A DNA stretch of 37,550 nucleotides, from positions 1-37,550 of the forward strand of contig JACREC010000081.1 of NCBI GenBank assembly GCA_016218445.1, read 5' to 3'. The notes beneath the pieces were generated by a model. It was not told the DNA's origin, did no database searches, and saw only the letters and a program-made list of their open reading frames with translations. The translations under genes were made by a program, and so were the position numbers. The number at the start of each line of letters is the position of its first letter. Position 1 is the first letter of the stretch. Shown piece by piece: positions 15,694 through 23,830 of this stretch. This DNA is from Nitrosomonadales bacterium. Lineage in GTDB: Bacteria; Pseudomonadota; Gammaproteobacteria; Burkholderiales; Gallionellaceae.

Positions 15694-16052
15694 GCAAGAC
15701 CGACAGTCTGCGTTTGCCTGAATACCTCCGCCACATTATTGAGGCTATTGAGCGCATTCACCACTATGTTGAAGACATGAGCGAAGTTGCATTCCTGGAA
15801 GATACAAAAACTCAGGATGCAGTCATCCGCAACTTTGAAATCATCGGCGAAGCCTCACGCAACATTGGACGCTACCATCCGAGATTTGCCGAGGAACATT
15901 CATATCTTCCGTTGGGATTCGCCTACGAAATGCGCAATGCGCTTTCTCACGGATACTTCAAGATTGATTTGGAAATCGTCTGGAAAACCATACACACCAG
16001 CCTGCCGCAACTGCATGCGCAGATCAAGCAACTGCTCGAACAAATCAAATAA
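15690..16052 (+). CDS. hepT: HepT-type HEPN ribonuclease toxin (DUF86)
   Basis: A 120-aa all-helical HEPN protein. The active RNase motif R-x4-H-x-Y is intact at R82, H87, Y89 (MRNALSHGYF). The tyrosine is the residue known to be AMPylated by MntA in this family. The 4-nt overlap with mntA and the antitoxin-first order are typical. The pair is convergent with the type I restriction operon to its right, a common arrangement in defence islands. Confidence 0.9.
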   Translation: MSKTDSLRLPEYLRHIIEAIERIHHYVEDMSEVAFLEDTKTQDAVIRNFEIIGEASRNIGRYHPRFAEEHSYLPLGFAYEMRNALSHGYFKIDLEIVWKTIHTSLPQLHAQIKQLLEQIK

Positions 16053-16090
16053 GCCAAGCAAGCCGGACGGCGGGGATTTTCGCGCCAGAG

Positions 16091-16209
16091 TTATTGTGCA
16101 GCCAGCCTGTTGAGCACAAACTTTCTCGGGAATTCCAGCTTGCCGTTGATGCCCACGATATGGCCAGCCAGCAGCGCGTCAAAGGTGGCTTGCGCCTCGG
16201 CAACCGCTG
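16091..16209 (-). pseudogene. Orphan 3'-end fragment of an hsdS-like gene
   Basis: On the minus strand, 16209 down to the stop at 16091-16093 encodes about 38 residues ending ..AEAQATFDALLAGHIVGING.. and a short basic tail. This is closely alike to the last codons of the intact hsdS (KAQATFDALLAQVFSINGG). At DNA level 16173-16201 matches 16882-16910 in 26 of 29 bases in direct orientation. The fragment has no start and is cut off by a TGA just upstream. It looks like the original end of hsdS, displaced when the 209-aa gene came in, or a relic of another hsdS copy. Confidence 0.7.
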
Positions 16210-16212
16210 TAA

Positions 16213-16842
16213 TTAGTTTAGATTTTCAGAGTCCTGCCCGGCAAGATGCTTTTGATGCTCAGCTTGTGCATTCTGGAGCAAGTCTTCCATCCCCGATGGA
16301 ATCGTTAGTGGGGATTTCAGTATGTCATTAACCCGCCGCTTTGTGGCACCATCATGCAAGCGCGCCAGCTCCTTGATCGCTTTTTCAAGAGCTGGAATGA
16401 GCATCCCTTTAAGCTGCCTCTCCACCAACAAAATTTCTTCGGCAGACGCCCCCTGAAGTGTTGCCATTGCCGGGATAGCGCTCAGTAGCCGGGAGATTTT
16501 TGCTCGTTCCCTCAGTTCGAATGCAGTGACTGGGTCTGTCTCGGAAAGTTGATCTATCGCTTCCCCATACCGAGTCACGAATTCATCTCCCTGCGGTAGC
16601 ACATATTCGAACGACGACTTATATGCTCGCCTACCGGATTCTGGCAGTGACAACTGTTTGACAAGGTGATCGGTGCATCCTTCAATTACGCGCACCCGAT
16701 GATGGAGAGCGAGGAGGTTTGATAGTGCCCGTCCAATGATGGCGCGTCGCTCTCGACTCAGTTGGAAGCGTTTCGACATCTCGTTGAGAAGCCACCCGGC
16801 AAGAATGCCGACCAATGAAAAAGCAAAACCCTCCCAAGACAT
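16213..16842 (-). CDS. Unknown protein with N-terminal membrane helix, last gene of hsd operon
   Basis: A 209-aa protein. One hydrophobic helix at about 5-20 (FAFSLVGILAGWLL) suggests a membrane anchor; the rest is helical and charged, with possible coiled coil around 25-60 and 135-170. No catalytic motif or known domain is apparent. It starts 5 nt after the hsdS stop, so it is in the operon. It lies between two related hsdS 3' ends, which suggests that it was inserted. Function unknown; a defence accessory role is a guess by location. Confidence 0.65.
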   Translation of the reverse strand: MSWEGFAFSLVGILAGWLLNEMSKRFQLSRERRAIIGRALSNLLALHHRVRVIEGCTDHLVKQLSLPESGRRAYKSSFEYVLPQGDEFVTRYGEAIDQLSETDPVTAFELRERAKISRLLSAIPAMATLQGASAEEILLVERQLKGMLIPALEKAIKELARLHDGATKRRVNDILKSPLTIPSGMEDLLQNAQAEHQKHLAGQDSENLN

Positions 16843-16847
16843 AATAT

Positions 16848-18020
16848 CTATCCCCCGTTAATAGAAAACACTTGTGCCAGTAGCGCGTCGAAGGTGGCTT
16901 GTGCCTTGGCTGTGGCGGCGGATTGCTGGGATTGGATAGAGCGAATTTGCTCGCATTTCTCGCTAAACATAACCTGATCATCCATGCTTGGATAAATGAA
17001 ACGCATACGCTTCAGTGCTTCCGTTTCAATATTTTGCACCGTCGCACCAACACGTACCAAGCCAAGAATTTCCTTCGCGCGAATTTGGCATTGAGACAAA
17101 AGAAAATGGGGAGCAATTTCCTTGTGCGGCACAAAGGCTTTTATGTCCTGATTTATGGCAACCTCTCTCGACGTGATTGCACAAGGCACTGTGTGCTTGA
17201 GCACACCGCTTCGAGTAACGATTAGAACTGAACCAACCGGGATCAAGTTTGTTGCGCTGTTTTTCACCGCATCCACAGAAATATGGTCTTCCGCATTTTC
17301 AATAACATCCACACCACTCATGTCTTTTGGGGACACCCACGGAATTTCTCCAATCCAGAAAGCAGGATTTTTCTTGGATGGAGTTCCTCCACCTTTAACA
17401 TCGCACAACTCCCCAAGAAGCGCTGAAGGACACCCTTTCGGATTTGTCGCCGGGTCGCCAAACATGTCGAGGAATAATGCGGGGATCAGCTCGGCAGCTT
17501 TTTTCTCAGCCTCGCGCCGCAGCCGCACGATGCCCTCGGCGCGGGAGAGAATATCCACGATGCGGCGTTGCTCAGCGAGTGGCGGCAGCGGTACATCAAT
17601 GTCTTTTAGTATTCCTTGATTGATATTTGGTTGAGCAACTCCGCGAGCAACACGATTCAACTCACCGTGCTGTGAATCTAAAAAATATCGCAGATATTGA
17701 GAATCGAGTTGGGCATTGTCTTTCGGAACAACACCCGCTATCGCTTGATTGGTTGCCGCCTCAATTCCAAGAACCGCAGTGCGCCCAATGGTGGCAAAAA
17801 TTGAAATCAGCACCGTGCCAGGTGGCATCAGCTTGGCACTACTGTTCTCGATGCCTGCGGCTGTCAGTGACTCATCTGTTGAAATCACCGTGCCTTGAAG
17901 CATGTCAGTGATTTTCACCCAAGGTATTCCGCCACCGAAGTATTCCAACTTCGTTCGTGATGGTGTTCCGCCGGTAAGGACTTGGCACACTTCGCCTAGC
18001 TTACGTGCTTGATGCGTCAT
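16848..18020 (-). CDS. hsdS: Type I restriction-modification specificity subunit
   Basis: A 390-aa HsdS, the DNA-recognition subunit. It has two target-recognition domains in tandem: the first at about 1-170 (KLGEVCQVLTGGTPSR ... PWVKITD) and the second at about 195-375 (LGELCDVKGGGTPSKK ... PWVSPKDM), each followed by a conserved helical spacer (PLPPLAEQRRIVDIL; and a second at the end). The recognition sequence cannot be predicted. It overlaps hsdM by 4 nt. The C-terminus (SINGG) is shorter than the related fragment at 16091-16209, so the gene may have lost its original tail. Confidence 0.93.
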   Translation of the reverse strand: MTHQARKLGEVCQVLTGGTPSRTKLEYFGGGIPWVKITDMLQGTVISTDESLTAAGIENSSAKLMPPGTVLISIFATIGRTAVLGIEAATNQAIAGVVPKDNAQLDSQYLRYFLDSQHGELNRVARGVAQPNINQGILKDIDVPLPPLAEQRRIVDILSRAEGIVRLRREAEKKAAELIPALFLDMFGDPATNPKGCPSALLGELCDVKGGGTPSKKNPAFWIGEIPWVSPKDMSGVDVIENAEDHISVDAVKNSATNLIPVGSVLIVTRSGVLKHTVPCAITSREVAINQDIKAFVPHKEIAPHFLLSQCQIRAKEILGLVRVGATVQNIETEALKRMRFIYPSMDDQVMFSEKCEQIRSIQSQQSAATAKAQATFDALLAQVFSINGG

Positions 18021-19678
18021 GCAGCTTGCTCCGCCAAGACTACCCGCAACGCTTCCACTTCCTCGGCAATCTCCACCTCAATCGCTGCCAGCTCATCCAG
18101 CAGTTCGCGCGGGTCGCGATGCTCGACGGCGGTTTGGCTCATCGGGCGGTAGCGTCCGGCAGAAAGGTTGAAGTCGTTGCTGCGCAAAGTGACTGCATCG
18201 GCGAACCACCATTGTTGAGTCCATTCCGCAACCCTCTCTCCCTGCCCCTCTCCCGCCCGCGGGCGAGGGGAGAAATGCGCTTGCCATTCCGTCCATCGTG
18301 CTTCCCGGCTGCGGTAGGCATCTGCCAGCATCGGCAGATCGTCGGCATCAATCGGTGTATCGTGGTTGGCATCCAGCTTGTAGCCATCGTTATCGGCATG
18401 CAGGAACATCACCTTGTCGGTCGTGCCGCCTTTCTTGAAGAACAGCACCGAGGTCTTCACTCCGGAATACGGTTGGAACACACCACCGGGCAATGACAGC
18501 ACTGCTTCGACCGTGTTGTTTTCGATCAACTGGCGGCGCAACTCCTTATGTGCGCCGGTGGAGCCGAACAGCACGCCTTCGGGAATGATGACACCGCAAC
18601 GCCCACTGGGACGCAGGCAGTCCATCATGTATTTCAGGAACAGCAGTTCGGTGGCGGTACTGGTGCCGACCTTCACTTCGTCCACGATGCGGTCTTTATC
18701 CACGCGACCGGAGAACGGCGGATTCGCCAACACGACGTGGTAGCCTTCCAACGGCAAGCCCAGTTCGCGCTTCTTCTCGTTGCCCAGCGTAGTAGTCAAG
18801 ACGTTGCGCAACAGGATGCGCACGTTGGGCAGGCCGCGCAGGGTGAGGTTCATGGTGGCGAGGCGCACCATCTTTGGATCAACGTCGTTGCCATAGAAGG
18901 TGCTGTTTTGCAACACGGATACTTGCGCCGCCGACAGTCTGTCGCCGATGCCGCGCTTCTGCAGCTTGCCGTCTGCTTCTGCTTCGCTGATTCCGCTGGG
19001 CGATGAGTTGGCCAGGCGGATATGGTTGAAGGCGGCGGCAAGAAAGCCTGCTGTCCCTGCGGCTGGGTCGTAGATGGTTTCGCCGATCTTCGGGTCGAGC
19101 ATGTCCACGATGGCGCGAATGATGTGGCGTGGAGTGCGGAACTGGCCGAGTTCACCGGCCTGCTTGATCTGACGCAGCACATGCTCGAACAGGTCGCCCT
19201 TGGTATCGGCATCCGCCTGATCCAGCCGCAGGCCATCCACCAGATTCACCACTTGGGTCAGCACGGTGGGTTCATCGATGGAAAGACGCGCACCATTCAT
19301 AAAATTGAAGGCGGAACGCTCGGCCACCTCCGTAAAGAACGGAAACACCTCATCGCGGACGAAGCGCACCAGCGCTTCCCCATTCAAGCCCTTGGCCCAC
19401 ACCGACCATTTGAAGCGGTCTTTGCTGATGGCCTTGATATTCGGCTCCGGCGCATTGAGCGGGTTGCGCAATGTCCATTCGCCCGCAAACAGCGATTCGT
19501 ATTTCTGCTTGAGCACCTTGGCCTTCATGGTGTTCTCGGCATCGATGCCTTCAATGAGGTAGAAGAAGAACAGGAAGGAAAGCTGTTCGGCGTTGCTCAT
19601 CGGATCGGGATAGCCGCCACCGTAGAGGTAGTTGCGTATCTGCTCGATGGATTGGCGCATTTCTGGGGTTAGTGGCAT
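18017..19678 (-). CDS. hsdM: Type I restriction-modification DNA methyltransferase
   Basis: A 553-aa HsdM, an N6-adenine methylase. The N-terminal helical domain (1-150) is followed by the SAM-binding DPAAGTAGF at 204-212 and the catalytic NPPF at 319-322. Residues 470-483 (SPRPRAGEGQGERV, DNA 18230-18271) look like a dispersed GC-rich palindrome read through in frame; it falls in a loop after the catalytic core and leaves the frame open. The gene overlaps hsdS by 4 nt and follows the 235-aa gene by 8 nt. Confidence 0.95.
   Translation of the reverse strand: MPLTPEMRQSIEQIRNYLYGGGYPDPMSNAEQLSFLFFFYLIEGIDAENTMKAKVLKQKYESLFAGEWTLRNPLNAPEPNIKAISKDRFKWSVWAKGLNGEALVRFVRDEVFPFFTEVAERSAFNFMNGARLSIDEPTVLTQVVNLVDGLRLDQADADTKGDLFEHVLRQIKQAGELGQFRTPRHIIRAIVDMLDPKIGETIYDPAAGTAGFLAAAFNHIRLANSSPSGISEAEADGKLQKRGIGDRLSAAQVSVLQNSTFYGNDVDPKMVRLATMNLTLRGLPNVRILLRNVLTTTLGNEKKRELGLPLEGYHVVLANPPFSGRVDKDRIVDEVKVGTSTATELLFLKYMMDCLRPSGRCGVIIPEGVLFGSTGAHKELRRQLIENNTVEAVLSLPGGVFQPYSGVKTSVLFFKKGGTTDKVMFLHADNDGYKLDANHDTPIDADDLPMLADAYRSREARWTEWQAHFSPRPRAGEGQGERVAEWTQQWWFADAVTLRSNDFNLSAGRYRPMSQTAVEHRDPRELLDELAAIEVEIAEEVEALRVVLAEQAA
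18230..18271. repeat. Dispersed GC-rich palindrome embedded in hsdM
   Basis: The plus strand reads a run of CCCTCTCCC-type units followed by CCCGCGGGCGAGGGGAG. It resembles the arms of the intergenic inverted repeat at 2613-2716 and gives 14 in-frame residues of odd composition (Pro, Arg, Gly, Glu). Repeats of this style are normally intergenic, so this is an in-frame insertion. Confidence 0.55.
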
Positions 19679-19686
19679 TTTTTCCT

Positions 19687-20394
19687 CTAGGTGTTTGGGT
19701 CGCGCAGTCCTGCGATGATGGCTATAAGATTTACAACTGATGTTGTGGCCTCAACGCAGATAGCAGCATCCCTGAATGTTGCTGTTCTGCGGTGCTGTAA
19801 ATGAACCGCCAAGTCGAGTGCCGCTTTTGCGTGTTTTCTCAAGAAATCGTTTGTGCTACCCGGTAATACCGCTGCGATATATGCCTCAAGCATTCGCTTT
19901 GCATCTGTTTGACTGGCCTTGATACCATCTGTTGTCGGATGTTGATTGTGATCAAACACAGCCTGAGCTGTGGATATCAATACCTCACGGCAGAGCAATC
20001 CAACAGCTTGAAAATGTTCCTCTGTGGTTGCTTGCGCTAAGCGGTTTCGAATTTCGGTAATTGTTCGATCCACGCGATTCCAACCGGTTGGCTCAAACTC
20101 TTCCTTGCGCCCCGATTTGATACGCTGCACAAGCTGCGCAAATAAACCGCTTACGAAAGTTCGCCGAGACTGGTATGTCGGCATGTCGCCGCTTGACCAG
20201 CGTCCGTACCAATCCCACAGATCAGAATATGGAAGGGGATTTTCGATGCCGCGAGACCTCAGTTGCTGGTCAATAGCATCGAAGGAAATTAGAAAAGCGT
20301 CATTCACATCCTGAATCTTTGCCCCCCCAGTGGATACTGAGATCATGGTGGATTTGAGGCGATCTAGTGCGGCCAAAAGCTCTACATCATTCAT
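19687..20394 (-). CDS. Unknown HEPN-like helical protein inside the hsd operon
   Basis: A 235-aa, helical, soluble protein between hsdR and hsdM. Its start overlaps the hsdR stop by 4 nt and its end is 8 nt from hsdM, so it is fully built into the operon. The C-terminal 70 residues (RKHAKAALDLAVHLQHRRTA and the following helix) resemble a C-terminal domain often seen in uncharacterised defence-associated proteins; the RKHAK/QHRR positions are reminiscent of HEPN-type helices but I see no clear R-x4-6-H catalytic motif. It could modulate the restriction enzyme or act as a separate abortive-infection element. Function unknown. Confidence 0.7.
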   Translation of the reverse strand: MNDVELLAALDRLKSTMISVSTGGAKIQDVNDAFLISFDAIDQQLRSRGIENPLPYSDLWDWYGRWSSGDMPTYQSRRTFVSGLFAQLVQRIKSGRKEEFEPTGWNRVDRTITEIRNRLAQATTEEHFQAVGLLCREVLISTAQAVFDHNQHPTTDGIKASQTDAKRMLEAYIAAVLPGSTNDFLRKHAKAALDLAVHLQHRRTATFRDAAICVEATTSVVNLIAIIAGLRDPNT

Positions 20395-22535
20395 TGAACG
20401 CTCGATTGAAACGGTTGCGGTGCAAGCTGTTCATTTGATTGATCGCCATGAAATACATTGGCATTGAGGCTTTCCATCGCCTCATCCAGTTGCGCCTTGC
20501 CACCGAAGACGCGCAGCGCATTCTGGTAGCCACCCTGCGAACTGAAGATCGGCAGTGCAAAGTGGTTGCTGGTAAACTTATCCCAAGTCTCGGCATTGGC
20601 GCGAATCTGGCTGCCGACCACGCGCAGCAGGTTCTCTTGGGAGGGGTTGAAGTCGGTGCGCGACACCAGCCACGCCTCGAAGCGCGCGCCCAGTTCGTTG
20701 GCTTTCTGTTCGGATACTTCCGGGAAGACGATGTTGCCGTCCTCGTCCACCGTGACCCACTCGCGGGTAGTCGGGTCGATGTGGTCGTCGATGTCCAGCG
20801 ACAACAGGCGGCGCGGCTCGTAATGTTTCTTGCGCGGTTGTTTGAATACGGTGATACCGCCCTGCGCATAGTCCTCATCATCACCGTGGTAGTCCGCCAC
20901 GCCCACGAAATCGAACATGGTGAACAGCGGCTTGTTTTGCGCCTTGCGCGTGCCGCGCCCGCGCATCTGCTGATACAGGATGACGGACTTGGTGAAGCGG
21001 GCGAATACCAGGTTGTTCACTTCCGGGCAATCGAAGCCGGTATCAAGCATGTTCACCGATACCAGTATCTGCGGGAATTGCTCCTTCTTGAAGCGCTTGA
21101 TCTTGGTCATGCCGTCCACGGTGTCGTCCTGCCCCATACCTGACACGACATAATCGGCATAACGAACATTCGGGGATGGTTTCTTGTCAGCAAAGGCTTC
21201 ATCGAACATCTGCGCCAGCGTTTCGGCATGGCGTTTGGTCACGGCGAACACGATGGTCTTGCCGAGCAGCGGCTTGCGCAGGATGCCCTTGTCCGTATAG
21301 CCGTTGTCCATCACCTGGCGATACTCGCGCACCAGCGCGCGGTTGCGTTCCGGGATGGTGAAGCGGCGCTCCAGTGCGTTCGGGTCGATCATCACGGAAT
21401 CGGATTCCTTGAACAGCACTTCGAATTCCTGCCTGGTCTTGGCATCCATTGCCGTCCAATCGAGTTCGTCGCGCTTCACCTCAAAACCACCCTCGGCGGC
21501 GGTCTTGACGGTCTTGGCCTTGTAAATCTGGTACGGCACGAGATAGCCATCCCGAATGGCATCCCTGAGCTTGTAGGTAAAGGTGGGTTTAGCCACTTCA
21601 AAGAATCTCAGGGTATCGCGCACGAACAGTTTGTCGTCTTCATCCTCGGTGGCGGTCTCCTCGCCGCCGACACATGGCGTTGCGGTCAGGCCGATCTGAA
21701 TGCCGTCGAAATGCTTGAGCACCCCGCTCCATTTGCCGTAGATGCTGCGGTGGCATTCATCCGAGATGATGAGGTCGAAATATCCGGCGGAGTAGTCGCC
21801 ATAGATGTTGATCATGCTTTGCAGCGTGGTGATGGTGATGCGCTTCTCATCCTGGAAGCGGCGGCCTGCACGCAGCACATAGGACGGGTAATCCGGCAGG
21901 TGTTCAGCAAAAGCGTCTTCGGTCTGCAAAGCCAGCGGGATGCGATCCACCAGAAACAACACTCGGGTGACGGCGTTTGCCTCGAACAGCCGCTTGATGA
22001 GTGCAGCGGCGGCACGCGTCTTGCCGGTGCCGGTCGCCATCTCCACCAGCAGCTTGCGCCTGCCCTGCTCTATTTCCTGGCACAGGGTCTGGATGCACTG
22101 TTGCTGGTAGTCGCGTCCGGCGATTTTGACATCAATAGGAATGCTCAAAGGTTTGCGCGCGACTTGCAAAGTGGCAAAGCGTCGCTCCAGATCATCCTGT
22201 TTGAAGAAGGTCTTGACCGAGCGCGGATAGGCTTCGCGCTGCCATTCCCAGAATTGAATCTCGTTGCCGTTGGCAAGGAAGATGTAAGGAACATTGAGTT
22301 GCCTGGCATAGTTCTTCGCCTGCTCGGCGGCATCGCCGGGACTGACCGAAAACCGCTTGGCCTCGATCACCGCCAGCGAGCGACCATGCCGGTCGCACAG
22401 CACATAGTCGGCTCGCGTGCCATCTTCCAACACTACCTCGTAACGGACGCTGGAACCATCGGCAAGGCTCCAGCCTTGAGCGGTGAGCTGGCTGTCGATG
22501 ATGACGCGGGAGAAGGCTTCGTTGGTTGAAGACAT
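20391..22535 (-). CDS. hsdR: Type I restriction-modification restriction subunit
   Basis: A 714-aa HsdR of the EcoEI-like short type. The N-terminal nuclease domain has the conserved Asp and the EAK of a PD-(D/E)xK site (RADYVLCDRHGRSLAVIEAK), followed by SF2 helicase motifs: GTGKT of the Walker A, DECH box, the LTATP motif III and the QMRGRGTR of motif VI. The motor translocates DNA and cuts away from the recognition site. The ATG at 22535 is chosen because MSSTNEAF fits homologues better than the ATG six codons earlier. It is the first gene of the hsd operon, starting about 70 nt left of the fba terminator. Confidence 0.94.
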   Translation of the reverse strand: MSSTNEAFSRVIIDSQLTAQGWSLADGSSVRYEVVLEDGTRADYVLCDRHGRSLAVIEAKRFSVSPGDAAEQAKNYARQLNVPYIFLANGNEIQFWEWQREAYPRSVKTFFKQDDLERRFATLQVARKPLSIPIDVKIAGRDYQQQCIQTLCQEIEQGRRKLLVEMATGTGKTRAAAALIKRLFEANAVTRVLFLVDRIPLALQTEDAFAEHLPDYPSYVLRAGRRFQDEKRITITTLQSMINIYGDYSAGYFDLIISDECHRSIYGKWSGVLKHFDGIQIGLTATPCVGGEETATEDEDDKLFVRDTLRFFEVAKPTFTYKLRDAIRDGYLVPYQIYKAKTVKTAAEGGFEVKRDELDWTAMDAKTRQEFEVLFKESDSVMIDPNALERRFTIPERNRALVREYRQVMDNGYTDKGILRKPLLGKTIVFAVTKRHAETLAQMFDEAFADKKPSPNVRYADYVVSGMGQDDTVDGMTKIKRFKKEQFPQILVSVNMLDTGFDCPEVNNLVFARFTKSVILYQQMRGRGTRKAQNKPLFTMFDFVGVADYHGDDEDYAQGGITVFKQPRKKHYEPRRLLSLDIDDHIDPTTREWVTVDEDGNIVFPEVSEQKANELGARFEAWLVSRTDFNPSQENLLRVVGSQIRANAETWDKFTSNHFALPIFSSQGGYQNALRVFGGKAQLDEAMESLNANVFHGDQSNEQLAPQPFQSSVQ

Positions 22536-22602
22536 GGCGCGGAAGGTTATCACAGCTCAACGGATGTTTCGACATATCTGATGAGGAGGGTATTTGGCCG
22601 AA

Positions 22603-22632
22603 ACAAAAAGCGGCCCGAAGGCCGCTTTTTTG
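22603..22632 (-). terminator. Rho-independent terminator after fba
   Basis: GCGGCC and GGCCGC pair around a CGAA tetraloop, with AAAAA before and TTTTTT after. It lies about 20 nt past the fba stop and ends the tkt-gap-pgk-pyk-fba unit, separating it from the hsd operon that begins at 22535. Confidence 0.9.
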
Positions 22633-22649
22633 TTGGTGCAATTTGTTGC

Positions 22650-23714
22650 TTACTTGACGACCGCCTTCAGTTCACCCTTGGCATATTTGGCAGCAATGGC
22701 TTCCAGCGAGATCGCCTTGATCTTGCCTGCCTGCCCTGCGGAGCCGAAGGCTTCGAAGCGCGATTTGCAGATTTCCTTCATCGCCTTGGTGGTGGCCGCG
22801 AGGAATTTGCGCGGGTCGAAGTCCTTGGGATTTTCCGCCAGGTAGCGGCGTGTCGCCCCGGTGGATGCCATGCGCAGGTCGGTGTCTATGTTCACCTTGC
22901 GCACGCCGTGCCTGATGCCCTCGACAATTTCCTCGACCGGCACGCCGTAAGTCTGGCCCATTGCGCCGCCGTACTGGTTGATGATCTTGAGCCATTCCTG
23001 CGGCACGCTGGATGAGCCGTGCATCACCAGGTGGGTGTTGGGTATCTTGGCGTGGATTTCCTTGATGCGGGAAATCGCCAGCACGTCGCCGGTGGGCGGC
23101 CGGGTGAATTTGTAGGCACCGTGGGAAGTGCCGATGGCGATGGCGAGTGCGTCAACACCGGTCGCCTTGACGAATTCGGCGGCCTCGGTCGGGTCGGTCA
23201 GCAGTTGATCCATGGTCAGCCCGCCTTCCGCGCCGTGGCCGTCTTCCTTCTCGCCATGGCCGGATTCCAACGAACCCAGGCAGCCCAGTTCGCCTTCGAC
23301 GGACACGCCGACCGCATGGGACATTTCCACCACCTTGCGCGTGACCTCCACGTTGTATTCAAAGCTTGACGGGGTTTTCCCGTCGGTCATCAGCGAGCCG
23401 TCCATCATTACACTGGAAAAACCGGAGCGGATGGCCTGGATGCAGACGGCGGGGGAAGCGCCATGGTCCTGGTGCATCACCACCGGAATATGCGGATAGG
23501 CTTCCACGGCGGCTTCGATGAGATGGCGCAGAAACGCCTCGCCCGCATACTTGCGCGCACCGGCGGAGCCTTGCATGATCACCGGGCTGTTGGTTTCGTC
23601 AGCCGCCTCCATGATGGCCTTGATCTGTTCCAGGTTGTTGACGTTGAATGCGGGCAGGCCGTAGCTGTTTTCCGCAGCGTGATCGAGAAGTTGACGCAGA
23701 GATACGAGTGCCAT
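22650..23714 (-). CDS. fba: Class II fructose-1,6-bisphosphate aldolase
   Basis: A 354-aa zinc-dependent aldolase, joining DHAP with GAP (and with erythrose-4-phosphate to make sedoheptulose bisphosphate in the Calvin cycle). Zn and substrate residues sit in [26 protein letters not shown] and KVNIDTDLR. The length and Calvin-type context match CbbA. The start ATG ([10 protein letters not shown]) has a purine-rich GAGAGGAAAAG upstream. It is the last gene of the tkt-gap-pgk-pyk-fba unit, followed by a terminator. Confidence 0.95.
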   Translation of the reverse strand: MALVSLRQLLDHAAENSYGLPAFNVNNLEQIKAIMEAADETNSPVIMQGSAGARKYAGEAFLRHLIEAAVEAYPHIPVVMHQDHGASPAVCIQAIRSGFSSVMMDGSLMTDGKTPSSFEYNVEVTRKVVEMSHAVGVSVEGELGCLGSLESGHGEKEDGHGAEGGLTMDQLLTDPTEAAEFVKATGVDALAIAIGTSHGAYKFTRPPTGDVLAISRIKEIHAKIPNTHLVMHGSSSVPQEWLKIINQYGGAMGQTYGVPVEEIVEGIRHGVRKVNIDTDLRMASTGATRRYLAENPKDFDPRKFLAATTKAMKEICKSRFEAFGSAGQAGKIKAISLEAIAAKYAKGELKAVVK

Positions 23715-23752
23715 TTTCTTTTCCTCTCAGCAAATAAAAATATTAAATGATG

Positions 23753-23830
23753 AAGTTGGAAGACGTAAGTCTTGAGACGTAAGCAAAACCTCTGGTTTGC
23801 TTTTCAACTTTCGTCTTACGTCTAACAACT
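23753..23830. repeat. Inverted pair of 7-bp arrays between fba and pyk
   Basis: Left arm 23753-23787: AAGTTGG, AAGACGT, AAGTCTT, GAGACGT, AAGCAAA. Right arm 23796-23830: TTTGCTT, TTCAACT, TTCGTCT, TACGTCT, AACAACT. Each arm is five units of exactly 7 bp; the arms are inverted relatives (GACGTAAG on one side, CTTACGTC on the other), with an 8-nt spacer. The outermost unit touches the pyk stop codon at 23829-23831. The transcript would form a long hairpin after pyk. Confidence 0.75.
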
